Origin: a bacterium | Lineage (GTDB): Bacteria > UBA10199 > 2-02-FULL-44-16 > JAAZCA01 | Reading direction: 5' to 3' | DNA: 64,000 nucleotides | Assembly: GCA_021810905.1 (NCBI GenBank) | Contig: JAJZQH010000004.1 | Coordinates: 1-64,000, forward strand | Part shown: in pieces, positions 25,943 to 32,436 of the stretch | Position numbering within the stretch: position 1 is the first letter of the stretch | How the letters are laid out: the number at the start of each line of letters is the position of its first letter | Notes under the pieces: generated by a model | Database searches by the model: none | Seen by the model: only the letters and a program-made list of their open reading frames with translations | Told to the model about the DNA's origin: nothing | Program-made: the position numbers and the translations under genes

Positions 25943-26527
25943 TTACATGGGACCGCCGATGTTCGATGAACATATCCATGCATCAAAAGAGCTCACCGAG
26001 GAAAGTGAATCGGGCCATTTTCCACAGGCCTCACAAACCTTAGACTGAGCAGCGCTCAGATTGGCTGTAGCAGCATCGAGGCTGGGGGACACGAAATTAC
26101 ACTGATACCAAAGTCCCTCTTCGCTGGATTTATCACCCCAATAACGCTTATGCGCTTCGTTTTCCTTGGCCGCATATGTATTTTCATATTCGTCCAGAAC
26201 GGGTTGAACTGAATCCAGGCGGTGATCGAATCCTAATTTAAAAGAAATAAAATACCGTATCTCACGCGCAACCAGTTCATCCTGCTGGGCCTGCTTCATC
26301 GCCTGACAAATAGCGGCCTTCGCATCAAGGGCTTCTTTAGCCGTCAGATATGACGAAATGGCAATCGGACAATCAGAAGGTTTCATAATATCATCTCTTG
26401 AGATTCCCTTCAGGGCGGGTGTAATGCCAAGTTTGTTAACAGTCGACGGGGGGGCTGCGCGCAGTTCAAATGCAATGGCCGCCAATACTACCAACAAAAC
26501 TGCACTAACAGCGATCTTGAATTTCAT
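25943..26527 (-). CDS. Secreted protein of unknown function
   Basis: The 194-residue product has an N-terminal signal peptide or anchor (FKIAVSAVLLVVLAAIAFELRA) and a mainly helical mature part. Four or more Cys sit near the C-terminus (CNFVS, VCEACGKW, WICSS). No family was recognised. A GGAGG-type site lies upstream of the ATG. The 640 bases upstream (26528-27171) contain no convincing gene: only an inverted repeat (26775-26876) and the promoter region of the caspase-like gene. Confidence 0.78.
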   Translation of the reverse strand: MKFKIAVSAVLLVVLAAIAFELRAAPPSTVNKLGITPALKGISRDDIMKPSDCPIAISSYLTAKEALDAKAAICQAMKQAQQDELVAREIRYFISFKLGFDHRLDSVQPVLDEYENTYAAKENEAHKRYWGDKSSEEGLWYQCNFVSPSLDAATANLSAAQSKVCEACGKWPDSLSSVSSFDAWICSSNIGGPM

Positions 26528-26774
26528 ACATAGCCTCCTTTTGGCTGTTATTTGAAAAAATCTTTAACACAAGCCTATAGAACTGTCACTTTGTTTCACA
26601 CTGTAGGACGAAATACTTTTTGGCGGGGCGGATGCTTCGGCGCGTCCTCGAGGAGATTGCTGCCGAAGCTGACGCGTCCACTGGACGCTCCGGGATCGTC
26701 TGGTTCGGAACGCGTCTCCCGCGGGGGGACACAGCCCTCTCGGCAGGCTTCGTGCCACGAAGGACGCGCGGCTC

Positions 26775-26876
26775 CCTCCCTCCCGGCGAACGAGTCGACA
26801 CCGACTTAATTTCTGATCATACAGCTAACGGTGGAGCATAAGCCGGTGCGTTCCAGTTCGTTCGGCGGGAGGGAGG
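26775..26876. repeat. Inverted repeat in a gene-free stretch
   Basis: Arms 26775-26793 and 26858-26876 match at 18 of 19 bases (pyrimidine-rich CCTCCCTCCC side against GGGAGGGAGG side) around a 64-base spacer. It has no coding content. Confidence 0.7.
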
Positions 26877-27105
26877 AAACCACGCTTGCTGCGTACCACT
26901 CAGCTGAAAATTACCCTATCGCTCCCTTCGATCTTCCGTACCAGTTGATTTCAAAACGCTGATATCTTTGTATTTTCCAGCAACTTTTCTGCATTTCAGC
27001 CGATAATTCATCTGAGGGCGTGTTGAAGCCCTGCGATATCAGGCGGCGAGCAGGATCCCGCGCGTGAATGCGGGGTGAGACGCCTAAGCCACCTCGATCA
27101 CGCGG

Positions 27106-27117
27106 GAACGTATGTTC
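27106..27117 (+). promoter_or_regulatory. Candidate LexA (SOS) box upstream of the caspase-like gene
   Basis: GAACGTATGTTC has the GAAC-N4-GTTC core seen in the lexA promoter at 32148-32176. Four more complementary flanking pairs (CGCG/CGCG) lie outside a single mismatch. It sits 55 bases before the ATG. No good -35/-10 pair was found around it, and an 8-base core can occur about once by chance in a window of this size. Confidence 0.45.
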
Positions 27118-27171
27118 GCGCGGAATCGTCTCGATGAACGAGATCGCGTGGACGCATGAGGAGGAAGGAAT

Positions 27172-29148
27172 ATGGCGGATACGCCGAAAATAACGTCCAT
27201 TATCGTTGCTGCCGATACGACCGATTTGCCAAATGAAGATAGAGGCGTTGATAATGCGGCGAACAGCTATGCTGAGGACGCACTCGTCTCCGCATTTACG
27301 TCGAAACCGATGCAGGGCATGCTCAATTATTCACCGGTGTCAAAACAGAGCTTCGAGAGGCTGGCGGGAACGCTGATCCGGCAGCATGGCGCCGGCGGAT
27401 TTCTCCATATCGCCCAGTTCGGTCATGGTGGAGACGGGCCGCGCATGCTCCTCGGGGACGACGTTATGTCTCCTCCTGAATTGCTGCGGCTCCTATCGGA
27501 GAATATCTCACAGACGCAGCGCCCGTATGTCGCCATCATGATGGGCGGCTGTTACTCCGGAGGATTCGCGAAATATTTTCTCACTCCGAATTCGAACGGG
27601 ATGATGCCGGATTTCTTCTTCGGCGCATCTCCCCCCTATACGGTGAATCATGCGGGACTTTGGGAATTCTACGAAGCGGATGAAAAAGAGGGCGACTATA
27701 ATCACGATGGCGTCGTGACGCTCAGAGAACGCGGCATCTATCAGATGAACAAGAGCAATTCTCCGCTCGGAGTGATGATCTCGAGGAGGGGGAGCAGGGA
27801 CGTTGATCTCAATGGAAAGCCCGCATCTCGGCCGTATTTCCCTAAATCAGTCGAGTCGGTGAGCGATCATGCGGAGCTTTTGGAAATGGTCGATCACCTG
27901 AGGTTTGGCGAGCAGGTGGTCGTGTTCGTGGATGACGGGAGCGATGCATCAAAGGAAAAATACGCGTGGTTCGAACGGGAGGCCAAGGAAGGCGACGGCT
28001 TTTATAAATTCGTCTCGATACCCGATAATCCAGAGAGCAGTCGCTTTTTCGGTGTCACGGGGGCGGCCGCCGTTTTCGCAATGGGACCGAACTTGAGGCG
28101 ATCCGGAGTCCCCCTCAACATGACGGAACCGATAGGCGACCAGATGCCCCGTGTTCTTGCGAACGAAAACACGCTCATCGTGATGCGTGACTGGAAGCAG
28201 AAGATCCTAAAATCAGGCGACACGTACGAAGGTATCTACGACGAGGTCTTGAAATATCTGGATCAGAACCCGCAGTTCACGCTGGATGATCTTGTCAACG
28301 AGGGATGCCGCCTGATCACGGTCAAAGACGTGAGTCTGCAGCTCAAAGGCCTTCACCTTCTCAAGGCGATCATTCAGGCGGATGGCGTGAACCATGACAA
28401 AATCTATCAGGCCCTCCATGCCCTGTCGGAAAAACTCGTCGCCGATAATTCTGCTCCGGACAAACAGGTGATCATCGCCCTCATCGACACGCTGGATGCC
28501 CTCAAGAGTGAGGATGCCGAACACGATCGGGCAAAGGTCTTTGAGGCAGGACTGAAGCTCTATCCGTCGCTGGAGAACGACCTGGCCGCTCCCGAGGAAT
28601 TCGCACGGCAGAGGAGGAATGCGCACAGGCTGAGATGGAAGGCGCAATTCGATTACACGCAGTCATTTATCGGAGGAAGGGCTCAGGATGACTGGATCGG
28701 AGGGATCGCCTTCAGCGGGGCATTGAGACTTCAGAAGGGTTTATTCATTGATCGCGAGGAAGAGCACATCGTGGCGATGGGGATCGAATCTGGCCTCGCC
28801 GTTTCTCCGATCTGGAAGCACGGTTGGGTCCAGTTCATGCCGACCGTTGAACTCACGCTGGATTTCCAGACGGAAAAAGAAACGGGCGGCGAGAACAATC
28901 TGCCCAGCGCCACTTCGTGGGGGCTCAGCGGCGGATATGCGGGACGATATGCGCACGGTGAGAATGGTTGGGACTATGTCCATGGATGGACGGCAGCCGT
29001 GAACTATCTCTTTCAAGATAGTATGAATTATAACAAGGAGACGCATGAGTTCGCCTCGGAGTTGCTCGCGGGGCCGTTTGTCCGTGGATTCTATTTCCCT
29101 GCCGAAAGAGGATATCTCATTACCGCTGGTGTTGAGGGCCGGCTATGA
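27172..29148 (+). CDS. Caspase/C13-like cysteine peptidase with a beta-rich C-terminal region
   Basis: The 658-residue protein starts at ATG 27172 after a strong GAGGAGGAA site. The N-terminal 210 residues look like a clan CD peptidase: strand-His GHGGDG (His85) and strand-Cys MMGGCYSGG (Cys127), with the 40-residue spacing expected. An EF-hand-like DYNHDGVVTLRE (175-186) follows. Residues 230-480 form an uncharacterised mixed/helical region. From about 500 on the sequence is beta-strand-rich with alternating hydrophobics, like a barrel or jelly roll. No signal peptide is seen, so it is probably cytosolic unless the start is wrong. It stands alone between repeats. A candidate LexA box lies upstream. 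Confidence 0.8.
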   Translation: MADTPKITSIIVAADTTDLPNEDRGVDNAANSYAEDALVSAFTSKPMQGMLNYSPVSKQSFERLAGTLIRQHGAGGFLHIAQFGHGGDGPRMLLGDDVMSPPELLRLLSENISQTQRPYVAIMMGGCYSGGFAKYFLTPNSNGMMPDFFFGASPPYTVNHAGLWEFYEADEKEGDYNHDGVVTLRERGIYQMNKSNSPLGVMISRRGSRDVDLNGKPASRPYFPKSVESVSDHAELLEMVDHLRFGEQVVVFVDDGSDASKEKYAWFEREAKEGDGFYKFVSIPDNPESSRFFGVTGAAAVFAMGPNLRRSGVPLNMTEPIGDQMPRVLANENTLIVMRDWKQKILKSGDTYEGIYDEVLKYLDQNPQFTLDDLVNEGCRLITVKDVSLQLKGLHLLKAIIQADGVNHDKIYQALHALSEKLVADNSAPDKQVIIALIDTLDALKSEDAEHDRAKVFEAGLKLYPSLENDLAAPEEFARQRRNAHRLRWKAQFDYTQSFIGGRAQDDWIGGIAFSGALRLQKGLFIDREEEHIVAMGIESGLAVSPIWKHGWVQFMPTVELTLDFQTEKETGGENNLPSATSWGLSGGYAGRYAHGENGWDYVHGWTAAVNYLFQDSMNYNKETHEFASELLAGPFVRGFYFPAERGYLITAGVEGRL

Positions 29149-29226
29149 GTGCGCTTTCTCAGGAAAGCGTTGAGAAATATACTGGTGGAATCGCCGGTTC
29201 GCCCTGAGCTCTGCATCAGTGATACG

Positions 29227-29552
29227 GAATCGTCTGATTCGACTCCGTCGTCTACTCTGACACATGGCCTGCAGGAGTTCTTGCTGGGCGACTCGCGCAG
29301 TGAGCCGTCTTTGTCGGCGAGTGGTTGCCGGTCGTGCCTGAGGAGAAGTCCGAGCTGCACTACGCCGAGGCTGTTCGAGCTTGCGGAAGCGTGGTTTTCA
29401 AATTGTAAAGGCTTCTTTTGCTTTCGCGAGCGAGTTCCGAGGCGAGGCAACCCGAGACCGTTACAAAGACGTGCGAACGGAGCGTCGGAGCACAGCAAGA
29501 ACTCCTGCGGGCCGTGTGTCGACTTGAACGACGGAGTCGAATCAGACGATTC
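29227..29552. repeat. Long interrupted palindrome at the nth 3' end
   Basis: Arms 29227-29285 and 29494-29552 are complementary with a perfect 25-base outer block and a perfect 15-base inner block. Weaker complementarity continues inward (ACAAAGAC and neighbours). The right arm supplies the last codons and stop of nth. The stretch 29149-29541 between genes is otherwise empty. Overlapping open frames in it are weak and have no ribosome binding sites. Confidence 0.82.
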
Positions 29553-30288
29553 TGGAGCCTCGCGTTTTCTGTGGCACAACGTGGTGTTTCAATGCGTACT
29601 TGCAATACGGTGCGATGGGGCACTGCGGGCACTTGGGGGAGCGGGCCGTGCATAGCGTGCGGCCGTGGTGGATCAGCCAGAAGTGCGCGGCGCCGAGCCG
29701 GCGCCTGGGGATGATTTTCTCTAACTGTTCTTCGACGAGGAGCGGTGTTAGTTGTACGTTGCTGGCGTTGCTTGCCTTTCTCGCGTTGCTTGCCTTTCTC
29801 GCGTTGCTGGCTGCCTGCGGTGTTGCCAATCCTATACGGGTTGCGACTCGGAATACGTGCGTATCCACGGGCATGGCCGGTACGCCGAATGACTTGATGA
29901 GCACTACGTTTGCCGTCTTGCGGCCGACCCCTGGCAGCCGCGTCATTTCCTCGCGCGACGCTGGGACCTTTCCGTTGAAATCCTTTTCAATCATCGCAGC
30001 TGTTGCGACGATGTTGCGCGCCTTGGCCTTGTAGAGACCCACGGATTTGATGATGCGCTCCACGTCTGCGAACCGCGCTTTTGCGAGCGCTGCCGAAGAA
30101 GGATATCGGCGAAAGAGCGTCGGCGTCACCACGTCCACCTGCGCGTCGGTCGTCTGCGCGGAGAGGATCGTGGCTATGAGCGTTCGGAATGGATCGCTGC
30201 GATGCGCCCACGGGCGTTCGCCCCTGGGATAGAGTCGCGCGAGCGACTTGAGTATGTGGTCAATTGCAGGAGGAACGCGCATTTTCAT
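29542..30288 (-). CDS. nth: Endonuclease III with an in-frame repeat insertion
   Basis: It is a base-excision-repair glycosylase/AP lyase for oxidised pyrimidines. The helix-hairpin-helix LPGVGRKTA (118-126) contains catalytic Lys123-equivalent, and VDTHVFR has catalytic Asp142. The [4Fe-4S] loop C213-x6-C220-x2-C223-x5-C229 is intact. At 248 residues it is about 35 longer than E. coli Nth. Residues about 159-176 read ASNARKASNARKASNASN, encoded by six 9-nt repeat units, and the C-terminal tail is encoded by a palindrome arm. Its ATG overlaps the stop of the L,D-transpeptidase gene by four bases. Confidence 0.95.
   Translation of the reverse strand: MKMRVPPAIDHILKSLARLYPRGERPWAHRSDPFRTLIATILSAQTTDAQVDVVTPTLFRRYPSSAALAKARFADVERIIKSVGLYKAKARNIVATAAMIEKDFNGKVPASREEMTRLPGVGRKTANVVLIKSFGVPAMPVDTHVFRVATRIGLATPQAASNARKASNARKASNASNVQLTPLLVEEQLEKIIPRRRLGAAHFWLIHHGRTLCTARSPKCPQCPIAPYCKYALKHHVVPQKTRGSRIV
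29759..29812. repeat. Six nonamer repeat units inside nth
   Basis: The units on the plus strand are TTGCTGGCG, TTGCTTGCC, TTTCTCGCG, TTGCTTGCC, TTTCTCGCG, TTGCTGGCT. A 9-nt period keeps the reading frame. The same unit family forms the inverted repeat at 18741-18817. Confidence 0.9.
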
Positions 30289-31229
30289 CGGCTGTATTTC
30301 GTGCGGCGCTTTGTCGTGGGCGGTTTCTTTTCCGGTTTTGCTTCCTTCTCAACAGGCGCTTTTATCAGCGTTGCTATCTGTACCTCGGTCTTCTCGGTCG
30401 GCCAGTGCGCGGCGAGTTCGTCGATCTTCTCATCATCGAGTTCCGCGGGCGCGGCGCCGCTTGCCTCAATCGCGGCGACGATCGCATCCTTTCTCTGCTT
30501 CGTCGTCTTGAATTTTTTGTAGTAATCCTTGTAGAAGATGAGCGAGCCGTCCTTCGCGATCACCGGTTTGTAGGTCAGCCTCACCGGGACGGGAGGGTTG
30601 AGCTCCACTACGTAGGTCGTCTTGCCGTGCTTCTTGTAGAGTTCGCGAAGTTCAGGGTCTTTTTTATCGGAAAAATGACTCTGCAGATACCACGCCATCT
30701 CGACCGCATCGGCATTGAACATGCGCATGCAGCCGTGCGACGCGGGGCGGCCCACCGATTTTTCCTTGTTCGTGCCGTGAAACAGGATCGCGTCCGAGAG
30801 CGCCATCTTCACGAGCCCCAGCGGATTGCCGGGCCCTGGCGGCGTGGGCTTGTCGTCCTTTGCCCACGCGGCGGGAGGGGGATACCACCACGGGTTCCAT
30901 TCGATCTTCTTGATGTGCGATTCCTGTTCCGGCGTCGGATACACTCCCTGGCCGATAGCGATCGGTTTCACGTAGAGGGGTTTCCCGTTTTCAAAGAGGG
31001 TGAGCTCCGTCGCGGGTATGTTCACTTCGATTAAGACGTCCGGAGGCGGCGCCTCTTTCTTTTCTTCGACTGCCGCTGTTTCTTCGGAGGGTGCAGCGGC
31101 AGCGCTCTTTGTCCGTTCCCTGTGATATTTGTTCGATGCTGCATGCAGATTGATGGAGATAGACGAGATGAAAAAAAAGGCCGAGAGCGACGCGAGGAGT
31201 GCTGTGGTAATTTTTATTCTCGTCTGCAT
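30285..31229 (-). CDS. L,D-transpeptidase (YkuD domain)
   Basis: It is a periplasmic enzyme that makes 3-3 peptidoglycan cross-links or attaches proteins to peptidoglycan. From ATG 31229 there is an N-terminal membrane anchor/signal (about residues 8-30), a charged linker, and a YkuD domain with VLIEVNIPATELTLFENG. His151 starts HGTN and the catalytic motif is SHGCMR (Cys167). The C-terminal tail is Lys/Pro-rich. An in-frame TTG at 31268 lacks a ribosome binding site. It sits between lexA and nth on the same strand, possibly one lexA-LDT-nth transcript. Confidence 0.9.
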   Translation of the reverse strand: MQTRIKITTALLASLSAFFFISSISINLHAASNKYHRERTKSAAAAPSEETAAVEEKKEAPPPDVLIEVNIPATELTLFENGKPLYVKPIAIGQGVYPTPEQESHIKKIEWNPWWYPPPAAWAKDDKPTPPGPGNPLGLVKMALSDAILFHGTNKEKSVGRPASHGCMRMFNADAVEMAWYLQSHFSDKKDPELRELYKKHGKTTYVVELNPPVPVRLTYKPVIAKDGSLIFYKDYYKKFKTTKQRKDAIVAAIEASGAAPAELDDEKIDELAAHWPTEKTEVQIATLIKAPVEKEAKPEKKPPTTKRRTKYSR

Positions 31230-31289
31230 AAGGCCGCGCAGCTTCTTACAGAGCGGGGCTTTTTGCAAGGGATGTCGGCACGTTCGATG

Positions 31290-31877
31290 TCAGTATTTTC
31301 TTATCACGGCCTTGATGATCCCGCCGACGGAGAGCTCCGCCCTGGGCCTGATCACCGGATATTTTGAATTTGCAGGGACCAGCTCCACTGCACCGCCAGC
31401 GCGGTGGAAATATTTAAGCGTCCACTCCTCGTCCACGCATGCGAGCACTATGTCGCCCGATGCGGGCTGTCCGCCCCGTTCCACAATCACCAGATCGCCC
31501 TCGTGGATGCCTGCGTCTATCATCGAGTCGCCGGAGACCTTGAGGAGGAAGGAGGCCTGCGGTTTGTCGATGAGGTATTCGTCCAGCGAAAGCGTGTCGA
31601 TCAGCTCTTCCTCTGCTGGCGAGGGGAAGCCCGCCTGAACATATCCCACGAGTGGGATGCCGAGCCGCTCTCCCTTTGGGGTGAGCCTTCCCGTGGCGTC
31701 CTTCTCGATATAACCTTCCTCGATGAGCTTCTTCGCAAGCCTGAACGCGGCGTTCTTGGAGCCGTACGCGAAGATGCGGCACATCTCAGAGTAAGTGGGC
31801 AGGCGCTTGTTGCGGCGCCAGAAGCTGCGCAGCGCCTCGATCTGATCTTCATCAACCGGTTTTGTCTGGTTTGCCAT
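31290..31877 (-). CDS. lexA: LexA-type self-cleaving SOS repressor
   Basis: The 195-residue protein has an N-terminal DNA-binding part (about residues 9-70) whose sequence (RRNKRLPTYSEMCRIFAYGSKNAAFRLAKKLIEEG) departs from the usual LexA winged helix but keeps the helix order. The C-terminal S24 protease domain is complete: cleavage site Ala82-Gly83 in VQAGFPSP, Ser118 in SGDSMIDAGI and Lys155 in WTLKYF. It would block SOS genes until RecA-stimulated self-cleavage. A small gene lies directly upstream, and both follow a promoter with an SOS-box palindrome, implying autoregulation. Confidence 0.9.
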   Translation of the reverse strand: MANQTKPVDEDQIEALRSFWRRNKRLPTYSEMCRIFAYGSKNAAFRLAKKLIEEGYIEKDATGRLTPKGERLGIPLVGYVQAGFPSPAEEELIDTLSLDEYLIDKPQASFLLKVSGDSMIDAGIHEGDLVIVERGGQPASGDIVLACVDEEWTLKYFHRAGGAVELVPANSKYPVIRPRAELSVGGIIKAVIRKY

Positions 31878-31955
31878 GATCTGTTTCTCTTTACCCCCGC
31901 CCCGCGGGAGGGGTGGTCGCGCAGGGCAGGGGGAAGGCTCTTTATCTTCCGGCCT

Positions 31956-32108
31956 TCATGATTTGTATTCTTTTAGGTGTACCGGGCGGCCCTGTTCCCT
32001 CTTCATGCTGCGGATGCATAAGGGATATACCTTCGTGTTGTAGATGCGCGCATATCCTCGCCTTGATTCGCCCCTGATTTTTCTGATAAACATCATAAAA
32101 AACAACAT
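31956..32108 (-). CDS. Small SOS-promoter-proximal protein, 50 aa
   Basis: A perfect GGAGG site five bases before ATG 32108 supports translation. The product begins with a short hydrophobic stretch (LFFMMFIRKI) and continues as a basic chain (RRGYARIYNTKVYPLCIRSMKREQGR). It is the first gene after the lexA promoter and precedes lexA by 78 bases. I do not recognise it. A small membrane-active SOS peptide or a leader peptide for lexA are both possible. Confidence 0.6.
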   Translation of the reverse strand: MLFFMMFIRKIRGESRRGYARIYNTKVYPLCIRSMKREQGRPVHLKEYKS

Positions 32109-32147
32109 ATTAACCTCCAATACCGTTTTGACTGCCACCGAGTGCAA

Positions 32148-32176
32148 AGGTAAGTGAACGCCCGTTCACTTGTCAA
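32148..32176 (-). promoter_or_regulatory. lexA promoter with SOS box in the spacer
   Basis: Read on the minus strand, TTGACA (complement of 32171-32176) and TTACCT (complement of 32148-32153) are 17 bases apart. The spacer is filled by a 20-base near-perfect palindrome at 32152-32171, AAGTGAACG-CC-CGTTCACTT. Its core GAAC-N4-GTTC is the Gram-positive-type SOS box. The rest of 32177-32384 holds no gene. Confidence 0.88.
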
Positions 32177-32384
32177 TCGGGAAAAGTGCGTTTGCAGAGA
32201 ATCTGCTTTGATGACCTCTCATGGAGAGGACTGCATGCCCTGGATCTGATGCGATAGTCGTTATTTTGACACATCTATCGTTATGAGACTGGCCAGCCCG
32301 GATAAAGTTTTATCGGCGCGAGAATAATTTATTTATAAACAACAAGTTAAGGATGATCATGAGGAGGTGTGAAAATCATCTATA

Positions 32385-32400
32385 TGGCGCGTTTATTGCT
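32385..32400 (+). promoter_or_regulatory. sigma54 promoter of the FnIII lipoprotein gene
   Basis: TGGCGCGTTTATTGCT differs from TGGCACG-N4-TTGCW at one position and keeps the invariant GG-N10-GC spacing. It ends 36 bases before the ATG, as at 16946. Confidence 0.88.
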
Positions 32401-32436
32401 ATAATATGACTTGGTGCAATTCAAAAGGAGAGAGCT

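Noticed and set aside
26621-26637. Third-rate sigma54-like match TGGCGGGGCGGATGCT
   Set aside because: Spacing fits, but three specified bases differ and it lies over 500 bases from any gene start on that strand.
26552-26809. 85-residue open frame in the gene-free stretch
   Set aside because: Arg/Pro/Ser-rich composition, no ribosome binding site, and overlapping frames on both strands; typical of non-coding GC-rich DNA.
29149-29655. 168-residue open frame across the palindrome after the caspase-like gene
   Set aside because: It runs through both palindrome arms and into antisense nth, with no start signal; the repeat explains the open frame.
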